Source: an uncultured Actinomycetes bacterium (GTDB lineage: Bacteria; Actinomycetota; Actinomycetes; Nanopelagicales; Nanopelagicaceae). From it: a stretch of 8,494 nt of DNA. Below the pieces are notes generated by a model, which had not been told where the DNA came from, ran no database searches, and saw nothing but the letters and a program-made list of their open reading frames with translations. Positions 1 to 6,343 of the stretch are shown one piece after another. Numbering within the stretch: the stretch's first letter is position 1; each line of letters begins with the position of its first letter. The position numbers and the translations under genes are program-made. Location: the NCBI GenBank assembly GCA_903932885.1, contig CAIZHT010000043.1, positions 1 to 8,494 on the forward strand. The letters are read 5' to 3'.

Positions 1-923
1 AACCAGATATCAAATTTATTACTTGGCAAGATTTGGTCATCAGCATTGATTGCAATAAGTGATGACAGGTATGCAAGTTCTGCAATAAATGCTGTGCAAC
101 TTTCATCTACACCTAAATGTTGAGAAGCAACCTTGAGATCACGAACACCTAAACCACCAGCACGCAATGAATCAGCAGGTTCTTCAGCCCAGAAATTGAG
201 CAACTCCTCCACCCATCGCAGGACAGTTGAAATATTGGCAATTGCTGCAAGATCACGATTCTTTACATCACGCTTTGTGCCCTGTAATTGCGGCGCCGTG
301 ATGAATTGTTCTTTATGGATTTTTCCGCCACGCAAATGAATGGCAACTTCTTTAGGCAGAATAACAGTGCGCTGATCAAGAGGCACTAAGAATTTCTCTT
401 TGAGCAACCATGCAACTCCTGGGCCTGGGTTCTTGATATCTCCAACACTTCCACGCGGTGGTCCCCACACTAAGTGAGACAAAATCTTCTTTGCATCAGC
501 AGGCATTTCATCGAGTGCAGAAAGTTTGAGTTTCACCATTGACGTTGGCCCAAGCCCTGCTGGTTCATTACCAATCACTTCTCGAAGTTGATACGGCAAT
601 CGCAGCCCATCTTCGGAGGGATAAATGAGGCCAATTGATATTAGAAATGGAATTACGCCGAGAGCTGCTTTATCGGTGAGAGCAACGATATCTTTTTCAC
701 GAATTGGTTCGTCTAGTGCTGCACAGGCTTCAATTACTTGAAACTGCCACTTATTGAGTGAATCAATTGCACGCGCCAAACTTGGTGCAGATGTTGCTCG
801 CACTGCAAGGGATGCAATATCTGGTGGAACGGGAGTTACAAGATCTGGACGCATAGAAAAAAGTGCAAGCAAGGCCTCATCGTCAACACTGCGTAAGTGG
901 TCTGTGAATGAGCGCTTTTCCAT
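1..923 (-). CDS. Helicase-associated (XPB/Ssl2 N-terminal-like) protein, C-terminus cut off by window edge
   Basis: An open frame starts with ATG at 923 and stays open for 307 codons to base 3, so the C-terminal part is outside the window. The N-terminus begins MEKRSFTDHLRSVDDEALLA, followed by a RPDLVTPVPPDIASLAVRA stretch (about residues 25-43) and LARAIDSLNKWQFQVIEA (about 49-66). This is the pattern I know from the actinobacterial helicase-associated family (Helicase_C_3, XPB/Ssl2 N-terminal-like; M. tuberculosis Rv0862c type). These proteins carry winged-helix-like segments and are usually encoded just upstream of an XPB-type DNA repair helicase, so a role in nucleotide-excision repair or transcription-coupled DNA handling is inferred. 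No Walker motifs are visible in this part, so it is not shown to be a helicase itself. The start is chosen because it is the first ATG in frame, lies 51 bases after the preceding gene and has a promoter-like hexamer just upstream. No strong Shine-Dalgarno is seen. Confidence 0.8.
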   Translation of the reverse strand, partial: MEKRSFTDHLRSVDDEALLALFSMRPDLVTPVPPDIASLAVRATSAPSLARAIDSLNKWQFQVIEACAALDEPIREKDIVALTDKAALGVIPFLISIGLIYPSEDGLRLPYQLREVIGNEPAGLGPTSMVKLKLSALDEMPADAKKILSHLVWGPPRGSVGDIKNPGPGVAWLLKEKFLVPLDQRTVILPKEVAIHLRGGKIHKEQFITAPQLQGTKRDVKNRDLAAIANISTVLRWVEELLNFWAEEPADSLRAGGLGVRDLKVASQHLGVDESCTAFIAELAYLSSLIAINADDQILPSNKFDIW

Positions 924-924
924 A

Positions 925-947
925 ACTTGCCTACATTACTGGCAAGT
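925..947. repeat. Perfect inverted repeat around the putative -10 of the helicase-associated gene
   Basis: ACTTGCC (925-931) and GGCAAGT (941-947) are exact reverse complements separated by 9 bases. The dyad ends one base upstream of the ATG at 923. On the minus strand the central 9 bases contain TAATGT, a plausible -10. No T-run follows, so it is not a standard intrinsic terminator for the upstream HAD gene. It could be a repressor operator or, if transcription starts further upstream, an RNA hairpin over the start region. Confidence 0.5.
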
Positions 948-962
948 GAGTACTTCTGTGTA
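933..962 (-). promoter_or_regulatory. Putative promoter of the helicase-associated gene
   Basis: On the minus strand, TAATGT (933-938) fits the actinobacterial TANNNT -10 pattern. TACACA (957-962) matches TTGACA at four of six positions with an 18-base spacer. The -10 ends 9 bases before the ATG, so initiation about 7 bases downstream would leave a leader of only about 3 bases. This is inferred from motif and spacing alone. Confidence 0.35.
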
Positions 963-974
963 ATCGAAGCTTTC

Positions 975-1742
975 TTATCTGCGCTTCCTGCGTGGAGTCA
1001 GCCACGTCGCAAGTGCAGCAATCCGAATAACAATGGGTGAGAATGCTTTAGTAAATATCCGAGCACGTCTGAAATCGTGGATCGGCCAACCCTCAGCCAT
1101 TGCGCGAATACCAAGAATCGCATCGGGATTGATTGCACTGGGATGTCCCACTGCGAGCAAGAGCGGCAGATCGTTATGGCTATCGGAATAGGAATAGCAG
1201 TTGGAAAGATCCATTCCCTTTTCTTGTGCTAATTTCTGAATGGCTACCGCTTTTTCTTTTCCATGTAAGAGTTCACCTTGCATCGCACCTGTGTAAATAC
1301 CATCTTTTGTTTCAGCTTTACTACCAAGTGCTCCGGTGAATCCCAATCTCTTAGCAATAAGAGTTGCCATATCTTCGGGAGCAGCGGTAACGAGCCATAC
1401 TTCCTCCCCGTTTCGCATATGGTTCTCAGCAATATCTACAGTTCCCTGCCACATTTTTGGTGAGACATATTCGTCGTAAATTTCTTGTGCAATTACTCCA
1501 ATGTCCTCGACGGAATGTCCACCAATAAAATCAGTCGCTGCATCTTGAAAGCGTTTGATTTCTTCTCTATTTTCTTTTCCAGTCAAACGAAAACGTAAAT
1601 TAGCCAGCACGAATCGAGAAATATCCCTCTTCGTGAAGAAGCCACGTTGATACATTCCGCGACCTAAGAAATAGAGCGTGGAGCCACGAATCAGCGTGTT
1701 ATCGACATCAAAAAAGGCTGCTCGATTCTGCGTGAGTGCCAT
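975..1742 (-). CDS. HAD-superfamily subfamily IB hydrolase (SerB-like phosphatase)
   Basis: A 255-residue protein with all four HAD phosphatase motifs: motif I FFDVDNTL with nucleophile D12 and acid/base D14; motif II LVTAAP with T119; motif III K162 in HGKEKA; and motif IV YSDSHNDLPLL with D187 and D191 for Mg2+. The spacing, with the cap between motifs I and II (about residues 20-110), and the VGHPSAINPD segment after motif IV fit the HAD-IB group related to phosphoserine phosphatase SerB. The true substrate cannot be read from the sequence; phosphoserine or a phospholipid head-group phosphate are both possible. The C-terminus (about 230-255) has a hydrophobic stretch and then a very basic RRKRR tail, suggesting membrane contact. 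The ATG at 1742 has a TAGGGT hexamer 6 bases upstream and no Shine-Dalgarno. The gene is divergent from the cytochrome-maturation operon and lies upstream of the helicase-associated gene on the same strand. Confidence 0.88.
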   Translation of the reverse strand: MALTQNRAAFFDVDNTLIRGSTLYFLGRGMYQRGFFTKRDISRFVLANLRFRLTGKENREEIKRFQDAATDFIGGHSVEDIGVIAQEIYDEYVSPKMWQGTVDIAENHMRNGEEVWLVTAAPEDMATLIAKRLGFTGALGSKAETKDGIYTGAMQGELLHGKEKAVAIQKLAQEKGMDLSNCYSYSDSHNDLPLLLAVGHPSAINPDAILGIRAMAEGWPIHDFRRARIFTKAFSPIVIRIAALATWLTPRRKRR

Positions 1743-1748
1743 GTCACT

Positions 1749-1754
1749 ACCCTA
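1749..1754 (-). promoter_or_regulatory. Putative leaderless -10 (TAGGGT) for the HAD hydrolase
   Basis: On the minus strand TAGGGT is followed by exactly 6 bases and then the ATG at 1742. In actinobacteria, transcription usually begins about 6 to 8 bases after a TANNNT -10, so the mRNA would start at or next to the ATG. No convincing -35 is seen at 16-18 bases, and no Shine-Dalgarno fits in the gap. Confidence 0.42.
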
Positions 1755-1780
1755 CCGATAGCGCCTTAGATTCGACGCTT

Positions 1781-1786
1781 TATGCT
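1781..1786 (+). promoter_or_regulatory. Putative leaderless -10 (TATGCT) for the cytochrome-maturation operon
   Basis: TATGCT is followed by exactly 6 bases and then ATG at 1793, mirroring the opposite strand's arrangement in the same 50-bp spacer. It would drive the five-gene operon as a leaderless transcript. It also supports the start at 1793 over the in-frame GTG at 1736, which lies inside the divergent HAD gene and upstream of this hexamer. No good -35 is visible. Confidence 0.45.
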
Positions 1787-1792
1787 TATCCA

Positions 1793-2416
1793 ATGAGCTC
1801 TACAGTCCACGTACTTCGCCATGGAGAAGTCGAGAACCCAAATAAAATTCTTTATGGACGCCAACCTGGTTGGTATTTATCTTCGCGTGGCCAAGAGATG
1901 GCAGCCACATTAGGTGAGTGGTCTAAATCAATTGATTTAGGTGCGCTTCATGTCTCACCATTGCAGCGCGCACAAGAAACTGCCGCACCAATTGCAGCTG
2001 CGCACAATATGGCAATTACGACTGATGAACGACTTATCGAAGCTGCAAATATTTTTGAAGGTAAATCATTTGAATTAGGTAGCGGTGTTCTCAAACACCC
2101 ATCTTCTTGGCGTCATCTTTACAATCCCTGGAAACCTTCTTGGGGCGAGCCTTATGTTGAGCAGATCAATCGAATGCTCGCAGCTGTTTTCGCAGCAAAA
2201 GATGCTGCTAACGGAAAAGATGCAATCTGTGTATCTCACCAATTACCAATTTGGATTCTAAGAAGTGCAATTGAGAATCGACGCTTACTTCATGATCCTA
2301 GAAAGCGTGAGTGCACGTTGGCATCTGTTACAAGTGTGCATTTTGATGGCGAGGGCGTGATTTCAGGAATCTCTTATTCCGAGCCAGCTCGCCATCTACT
2401 CCCAAAGAAAAAATAA
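1793..2416 (+). CDS. Histidine phosphatase (phosphoglycerate mutase-like) family protein
   Basis: A 207-residue cytoplasmic protein of the histidine phosphatase superfamily. The catalytic RHGE motif gives the phospho-accepting H10 with R9; R59 lies in SPLQRAQET; the acid/base glutamate is likely E83 in LIEAANIFEGKSFE; the second catalytic histidine is H149 in VSHQLPIW. All expected residues are present, so the enzyme should be active, but the substrate is unknown. A phosphatase role is more likely than glycolytic mutase, given the divergent sequence around the active site. An in-frame GTG at 1736 would add 19 residues, but these precede the conserved beta-strand, overlap the divergent HAD gene and lie upstream of a -10-like hexamer, so ATG 1793 is preferred. 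It heads the cytochrome c maturation operon, as its M. tuberculosis counterpart Rv0525 does in my recollection. The stop overlaps the next start by one base (TAATG). Confidence 0.88.
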   Translation: MSSTVHVLRHGEVENPNKILYGRQPGWYLSSRGQEMAATLGEWSKSIDLGALHVSPLQRAQETAAPIAAAHNMAITTDERLIEAANIFEGKSFELGSGVLKHPSSWRHLYNPWKPSWGEPYVEQINRMLAAVFAAKDAANGKDAICVSHQLPIWILRSAIENRRLLHDPRKRECTLASVTSVHFDGEGVISGISYSEPARHLLPKKK

Positions 2417-2958
2417 TGTTAAAACGATTTCTCGCAGTAGCACTTAGCTCCCTCATTCTTTTGACGGGGTGCGGCGGGGGAGGAACATCTTCAGGTCAAG
2501 AAAGTTTTATTTCAGGTGATGGAAGAATTACTTTTATAGAAAAATCTAATCGTGAAGCAGCACCAGCACTTTCTGGAATGACACTGACTGGAGTCAATTA
2601 TTCATACTCTGGAAAAGGTATGGCAGTTGTCAATGTATGGGCATCGTGGTGTGCACCATGTCGCGCAGAAGCACCAACTCTTGCCGCTCTCTCCGTGAAA
2701 TATAGCGATGTCGCCTTCATTGGAATATTGACTCGTGATAATCCAGCAACTGCTGAGGCATTCAATAGAAAATTTGCCCTTCCTTACCCCACGCTTATCG
2801 ATGATTCTGTTCTTATAGGCTTTAGAAAAACGCTACCCGCAAATGCAATTCCTTCAACAGTAGTTCTCGATAAGAATGGTTTAGTTGCTGGGCGCATATC
2901 TGGTGCGATAACTGTTGCATCTTTGAGTTCTTTGATTGAGAAGGTGAGCGAGGAATGA
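2416..2958 (+). CDS. TlpA/ResA-like thiol-disulfide oxidoreductase lipoprotein (CcsX type)
   Basis: A 180-residue exported thioredoxin-fold protein. Residues 1-18 form a lipoprotein signal peptide (basic start, hydrophobic core) ending in the lipobox LLTGC with lipidated C19, followed by a glycine/serine-rich linker. The redox motif WCAPC is at 78-82 (C79 and C82) after VVNVWAS, and the cis-proline is P146 in NAIPSTVVLD, both typical of TlpA/ResA proteins. In System II cytochrome c biogenesis such a protein, tethered outside the membrane, reduces the CXXCH cysteines of apocytochrome c so haem can attach; CcdA, encoded next, supplies its electrons. Its start overlaps the preceding stop by one base and its stop overlaps the ccdA start by four (ATGA), so translational coupling is likely. 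It is ResA/CcsX in role, though a general TlpA function cannot be excluded from sequence alone. Confidence 0.9.
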   Translation: MLKRFLAVALSSLILLTGCGGGGTSSGQESFISGDGRITFIEKSNREAAPALSGMTLTGVNYSYSGKGMAVVNVWASWCAPCRAEAPTLAALSVKYSDVAFIGILTRDNPATAEAFNRKFALPYPTLIDDSVLIGFRKTLPANAIPSTVVLDKNGLVAGRISGAITVASLSSLIEKVSEE

Positions 2959-3680
2959 AAGATTTCGTAGTTGCTCAACTACTTGACGGATTCCTTCTCG
3001 CAGCATTTCCTATTGCATTTATTGCAGGGCTTATCTCTTTTCTTTCACCTTGTGTGCTCCCATTGGTTCCAGGTTATTTATCTTTTGCAGCGGGATTTTC
3101 TAAGAATCGGGGCAAGGTTTTCCTAGGCTCTCTACTCTTCGTTCTTGGTTTCTCATCTGTCTTTATCTCTTATGGCGTTCTCTTTGGTGGCATTGGATCA
3201 ACGCTTGCAGTAAATGAAGTTGAAATTAATCGCGTACTAGGAGTATTTACAATCGCACTTGGACTTATCTTCCTTGGAATATTTCCGATGTCGCCGACAC
3301 TTCGACCAAAAATGAATACAACTGGTGGCCTCCTTGGCGCACCACTTCTCGGTTTTCTCTTCGGTGTTGGCTGGACTCCATGTATTGGTCCAGCACTTGC
3401 AACAGTTCAAACTCTGGCATTTCAAGAATCAAGTGCGTTGCGTGGGGCAATTCTATCTTTTGGTTATTGCATTGGACTCGGGCTTCCATTTATTGCCTCA
3501 GGCCTATTTTTAGATAAGTCAGAAAAATTACGTAAACTCTTAGTTCGTCATGGGAATGTCATAACAATTATTGGCGGAATCTTCTTACTTATCATCGGTC
3601 TACTTCAAGTTCTTGGATTCTGGAGTGATGCCATGAATTCACTTCGCTCGATTATTTCTGATTTTGCTCCGGTGATCTAA
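2955..3680 (+). CDS. ccdA: Cytochrome c biogenesis membrane protein CcdA
   Basis: A 241-residue polytopic membrane protein of the CcdA/DsbD-transmembrane family, with about six hydrophobic segments. The two redox cysteines sit in the family's hallmark motifs: C33 in SFLSPCVLPLVPGYL and C143 in GVGWTPCIGPAL, each in a proline-flanked kink of a membrane helix. CcdA takes electrons from cytoplasmic thioredoxin and passes them across the membrane to an extracytoplasmic thioredoxin-like protein, here most likely the lipoprotein encoded just upstream. The ATG overlaps the preceding TGA in ATGA; a GGTGAG/GAGG purine-rich run lies just before it inside the previous gene. The length and topology are complete. 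Its stop overlaps the resB start by one base. Confidence 0.95.
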   Translation: MKDFVVAQLLDGFLLAAFPIAFIAGLISFLSPCVLPLVPGYLSFAAGFSKNRGKVFLGSLLFVLGFSSVFISYGVLFGGIGSTLAVNEVEINRVLGVFTIALGLIFLGIFPMSPTLRPKMNTTGGLLGAPLLGFLFGVGWTPCIGPALATVQTLAFQESSALRGAILSFGYCIGLGLPFIASGLFLDKSEKLRKLLVRHGNVITIIGGIFLLIIGLLQVLGFWSDAMNSLRSIISDFAPVI

Positions 3681-5155
3681 TGTCGCAAACGATAGAGCTA
3701 CCTGAACTAGGAGCAATGGGTTTACTCAGATATATCTGGCACCAACTTACAAGTATGCGCACCGCACTTATTCTCTTACTTATGCTTGGCGTAGCTGCCA
3801 TTCCTGGATCTGTAATTCCTCAGCGAGATCAAAACCCAATGAAAGTAAGTGAATACTTTACAAATTCACCAACTCTTGCAGTGTGGCTAGATCGCTTCTC
3901 TCTCTTCGACGTTTATGGCTCACCATGGTTTAGCGCAATCTATATTCTGTTATTTATTTCACTCATCGGCTGCGTGCTTCCACGTTCAGTAGAACATTTT
4001 CATGCAGCACGTGCACTTCCTCCAAAAACTCCAAAGAATTTAGATCGTATGGAGTTCTATACAACATGGGAGTCCCAGGGTGGAGAGATCGAAAAAGCAC
4101 ATACCTTGCTCAGATCTTCGCGATTTAGAATTCTTCAGGAGAGCAATTCACTCTCTGCTGAAAAGGGATTTACACGCGAGACCGGAAATCTCTTCTTTCA
4201 TTTATCGCTAGTACTAATTTTGATAGGTGTTGGAATTGGTTCACTCTTTGGAATGCGTGGTTATGCGATCGTGAACGTGGGAGAACGTTTTATAAATGTC
4301 CCTACATCCTACGACTCACTCACTTTAGGAAAGTTGTTATCTGAAAAAGACTTACCTCCTTTTGTCATTACTGTTGATAATTTCGTTGCTAAATACAACA
4401 CTTTTACAAATGCTCCAGAGGATTACACATTGGATGTATCTGTGGTTGAAAGCCCAGACACGCCGCCCGTGAAGAAGATAGTAAAAGTAAATAGCCCTCT
4501 TAGGTTCGGAAGCACAAATGTTTATTTGCAAGCAAATGGATATTCACCAATAGTTACCGTGCGCGATAGTGATGGCAACGTAGCTATGCAAGGTCCGGTG
4601 CCATTCTTGCCACAAGATGGGAACCTTAAATCAATTGGAGCGATAAAAGTTCCTGATGCAGATCCACAAATTGGATTTGTAGCAACTTTTTTACCAACTC
4701 AAGCCCGCGATTCTGAGCGCGGAGGAATAAGCGTTTTCCCCGAAGCACTTGATCCAAAGATGCTCTTCTCAATTTGGCGAGGTGATCTTGGGCTAAATAG
4801 TGGTGTTCCTCAATCTGTGTACCGAATAGATACGTCAGAGATGGAGCGCATAGGACTTGAGTCACTTAAACCTGGCGAAACTTTTTCATATGATGGTGGC
4901 TCAATTACTTTTGAAGCGTATGTGCCATGGGTGAACCTGCAAGTTGTGCGAGATCCCGGAAAGAATTACGCACTTCTTGGAGGTATTGTTGCCATCCTAG
5001 GTTTGCTCGCTTCACTCTTCACTAGAAGACGACGTATCTGGATTCGTATTAGCGAATCTGGAAAAGTTGAAGTTGCTGGATTAGCTAAGAATTCAGCACC
5101 GGGGCTTGAGAGTGAAATCGCACAAATTGTTTCATCGCTAAAGGGAGAGAAATAA
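3680..5155 (+). CDS. resB: Cytochrome c biogenesis protein ResB (Ccs1)
   Basis: A 491-residue membrane protein matching the ResB/Ccs1 architecture: three N-terminal membrane helices (about residues 28-46, 84-102 and 170-190), a large extracytoplasmic domain (about 191-429), a last helix (about 430-448) and a basic cytoplasmic tail starting TRRRRIWIR. The N-terminal MRTALILLLMLGVAAIPGS followed by IPQRDQNP, and FFHLSLVLILIGVGIGSLFG in the third helix with H174, are typical of the family. With CcsA it forms the System II complex that exports haem and ligates it to apocytochrome c CXXCH motifs; the soluble domain probably receives the apoprotein. It has no obvious Shine-Dalgarno, and its TAATG junction with ccdA suggests reinitiation. 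The 3' junction with ccsA is also TAATG. The order ccdA-resB-ccsA is the usual actinobacterial one. Confidence 0.94.
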   Translation: MSQTIELPELGAMGLLRYIWHQLTSMRTALILLLMLGVAAIPGSVIPQRDQNPMKVSEYFTNSPTLAVWLDRFSLFDVYGSPWFSAIYILLFISLIGCVLPRSVEHFHAARALPPKTPKNLDRMEFYTTWESQGGEIEKAHTLLRSSRFRILQESNSLSAEKGFTRETGNLFFHLSLVLILIGVGIGSLFGMRGYAIVNVGERFINVPTSYDSLTLGKLLSEKDLPPFVITVDNFVAKYNTFTNAPEDYTLDVSVVESPDTPPVKKIVKVNSPLRFGSTNVYLQANGYSPIVTVRDSDGNVAMQGPVPFLPQDGNLKSIGAIKVPDADPQIGFVATFLPTQARDSERGGISVFPEALDPKMLFSIWRGDLGLNSGVPQSVYRIDTSEMERIGLESLKPGETFSYDGGSITFEAYVPWVNLQVVRDPGKNYALLGGIVAILGLLASLFTRRRRIWIRISESGKVEVAGLAKNSAPGLESEIAQIVSSLKGEK

Positions 5156-6069
5156 TGTCAGAGACTTGGGCTTACATCTCAAACTATTCAATTTATTCAG
5201 CGATGGCAGTTTTTACACTTTCTTTCCTCGCTCATGCTTATGAAACTGCATGGGCAGTGCGCGCGCCACAGTCAGCAGATTCAACAGATGGAAATCTCAT
5301 AACAAAGACTCTGGACTACACACGTACAGAAAAGGCCTCTCGCATTGCAACAGCGATGATGATACTTGGATTTGTTTTGCTATTCGGTGGAGTCATCGCC
5401 AGAGGAATATCTGCGCAGCGCGTCCCATGGGGAAATATGTACGAATTTTCAATTACTGGTGCGCTGGCATTTACTGGCGCATACTTAGCTGCACTTCGTA
5501 AATATGACTTACGTTGGCTTGGACTATTAGTCTCTATCGCGGTATTACTCACACTCGGTACTGCTATTGCAGTTCTGTATCGTCCAAGTGCACCACTTGT
5601 TCCAGCGCTAAAATCAACCTGGCTCGTTATACATGTCTCTGCAGCAATTATTTCTGGTGGTGTTTTTCTACTTGCCAACGTTATTGCAGGCGCATATTTG
5701 TATTTGGATTCGATGGAGCGCAAAGGTCCTCGCACCGTATGGGCGCAACGACTCCCATCTCTTGAAGTGTTAGATCAACTTTCATATCGACTCGTAGCTT
5801 TTGTATTTCCGCTCTGGACATTTGCAGTCATTGCAGGAGCAATTTGGGCCGAGAGTGCGTGGGGTCGTTATTGGGGTTGGGATCCAAAAGAGACGTGGGC
5901 ATTTATTACATGGGTTGCATATGCCGCCTACCTACATGCGCGCGTAACGATTGGCTGGCGCGGACGCAGAGCTGCATGGTTATGTCTATTTGCAGGCTCT
6001 ACATTTTTATTCAATTACATATATGTAAATATCTATGGAACCGGAAAGCATACGTACTCAGGTTTATAA
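5155..6069 (+). CDS. ccsA: Cytochrome c biogenesis protein CcsA (ResC), haem handling
   Basis: A 304-residue polytopic membrane protein with about eight hydrophobic segments. The tryptophan-rich haem-binding signature WGRYWGWDPKE is at 236-246, followed by TWAFITW. Candidate haem-ligand histidines typical of CcsA are H27 (SFLAHAYE), H160 (LVIHVSAA), H261 (YLHAR) and H299 near the C-terminus (GKHTYSG). PWGNMYEF at 91-98 is another family-typical segment. With ResB it moves haem to the outer face and presents it for thioether bond formation. A good Shine-Dalgarno-like AGGGAGAG lies about 7 bases upstream of the ATG inside resB, and the start overlaps the resB stop by one base. This is the last gene of the operon. 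Its TAA is separated by a single base from the stop of the convergent PLDc_N gene, so the transcript must end inside or beyond that neighbour. Confidence 0.95.
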   Translation: MSETWAYISNYSIYSAMAVFTLSFLAHAYETAWAVRAPQSADSTDGNLITKTLDYTRTEKASRIATAMMILGFVLLFGGVIARGISAQRVPWGNMYEFSITGALAFTGAYLAALRKYDLRWLGLLVSIAVLLTLGTAIAVLYRPSAPLVPALKSTWLVIHVSAAIISGGVFLLANVIAGAYLYLDSMERKGPRTVWAQRLPSLEVLDQLSYRLVAFVFPLWTFAVIAGAIWAESAWGRYWGWDPKETWAFITWVAYAAYLHARVTIGWRGRRAAWLCLFAGSTFLFNYIYVNIYGTGKHTYSGL

Positions 6070-6070
6070 G

Positions 6071-6325
6071 TTAGAGCTTGCGTAAGAAATCTGGGTCATC
6101 ATCTGGTGGCAAGATTCGACGCTTTGGTCCACCATTTCGACCGGGACGTTTTGGGCGTCCTGCAAACCAATATGCAATTGGTCCAATTGTTCCTATAAGA
6201 ATGATTATCAAAATCCAGGCCCATTTTGGAAGATTACGAACTTGTGATTCATCAGTGCGAGCACAATCAACAAGTGTGTAAATCGTAAAAGCAACAAGCA
6301 ATACGGGGACTAGGAACCTAACCAT
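6071..6325 (-). CDS. Small membrane protein with PLDc_N domain
   Basis: An 84-residue protein with two membrane helices (about residues 3-19 and 35-55). TIYTLVDCARTDESQVRNLP (14-33) and WAWILIIILIGTIGPIAYWFAGRP (35-58) match the PLDc_N family pattern (phospholipase D-nuclease N-terminal). A basic stretch (59-70) and the acidic end DDDPDFLRKL follow, as in many stand-alone actinobacterial members. The catalytic HKD domains of phospholipase D are absent, so it has no enzymatic activity of that type; the function is unknown. It starts 18 bases after menA ends, has its own -10-like hexamer 6 bases before the ATG, and converges on ccsA with stops one base apart. Its repeated presence beside menaquinone genes in actinobacteria is my impression, not something I could check. 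Confidence 0.85.
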   Translation of the reverse strand: MVRFLVPVLLVAFTIYTLVDCARTDESQVRNLPKWAWILIIILIGTIGPIAYWFAGRPKRPGRNGGPKRRILPPDDDPDFLRKL

Positions 6326-6331
6326 GAGATA

Positions 6332-6337
6332 AGTCTA
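6332..6337 (-). promoter_or_regulatory. Putative leaderless -10 (TAGACT) for the PLDc_N gene
   Basis: On the minus strand TAGACT lies in the 18-base menA-PLDc_N gap and is followed by exactly 6 bases and the ATG at 6325, the same spacing as at the HAD and histidine-phosphatase genes. No Shine-Dalgarno is present and no -35 is clear. It would give the small gene its own leaderless transcript in addition to read-through from menE-menA. Confidence 0.4.
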
Positions 6338-6343
6338 ACCCCA

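Noticed and set aside
133..339. Plus-strand open frames at 133-339 and 754-963
   Set aside because: Both are antisense to the partial helicase-associated gene, which reads open over the entire 1-923 stretch with family-like sequence.
925..947. Intrinsic terminator after the HAD gene
   Set aside because: The hairpin arms are only 7 bp, no T-run follows on the minus strand, and the structure abuts the next start codon, so an operator or start-region role is more likely.
1736..1792. Longer histidine phosphatase starting at GTG 1736 with 19 extra residues
   Set aside because: The extension overlaps the divergent HAD gene, lies upstream of the likely -10, has no Shine-Dalgarno and precedes the conserved first strand. 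ATG 1793 fits the family.
4690..4725. GC-rich inverted repeat within resB (CCGCGATTCTGAGCGCGG region)
   Set aside because: It is short and imperfect, lies inside a conserved coding region and has no T-run, so chance pairing is the simpler explanation.
5316..5735. 139-codon open frame on the minus strand within ccsA
   Set aside because: It lies fully inside a strongly conserved gene, shows no recognisable domain, and is best explained as a shadow of ccsA codon usage.
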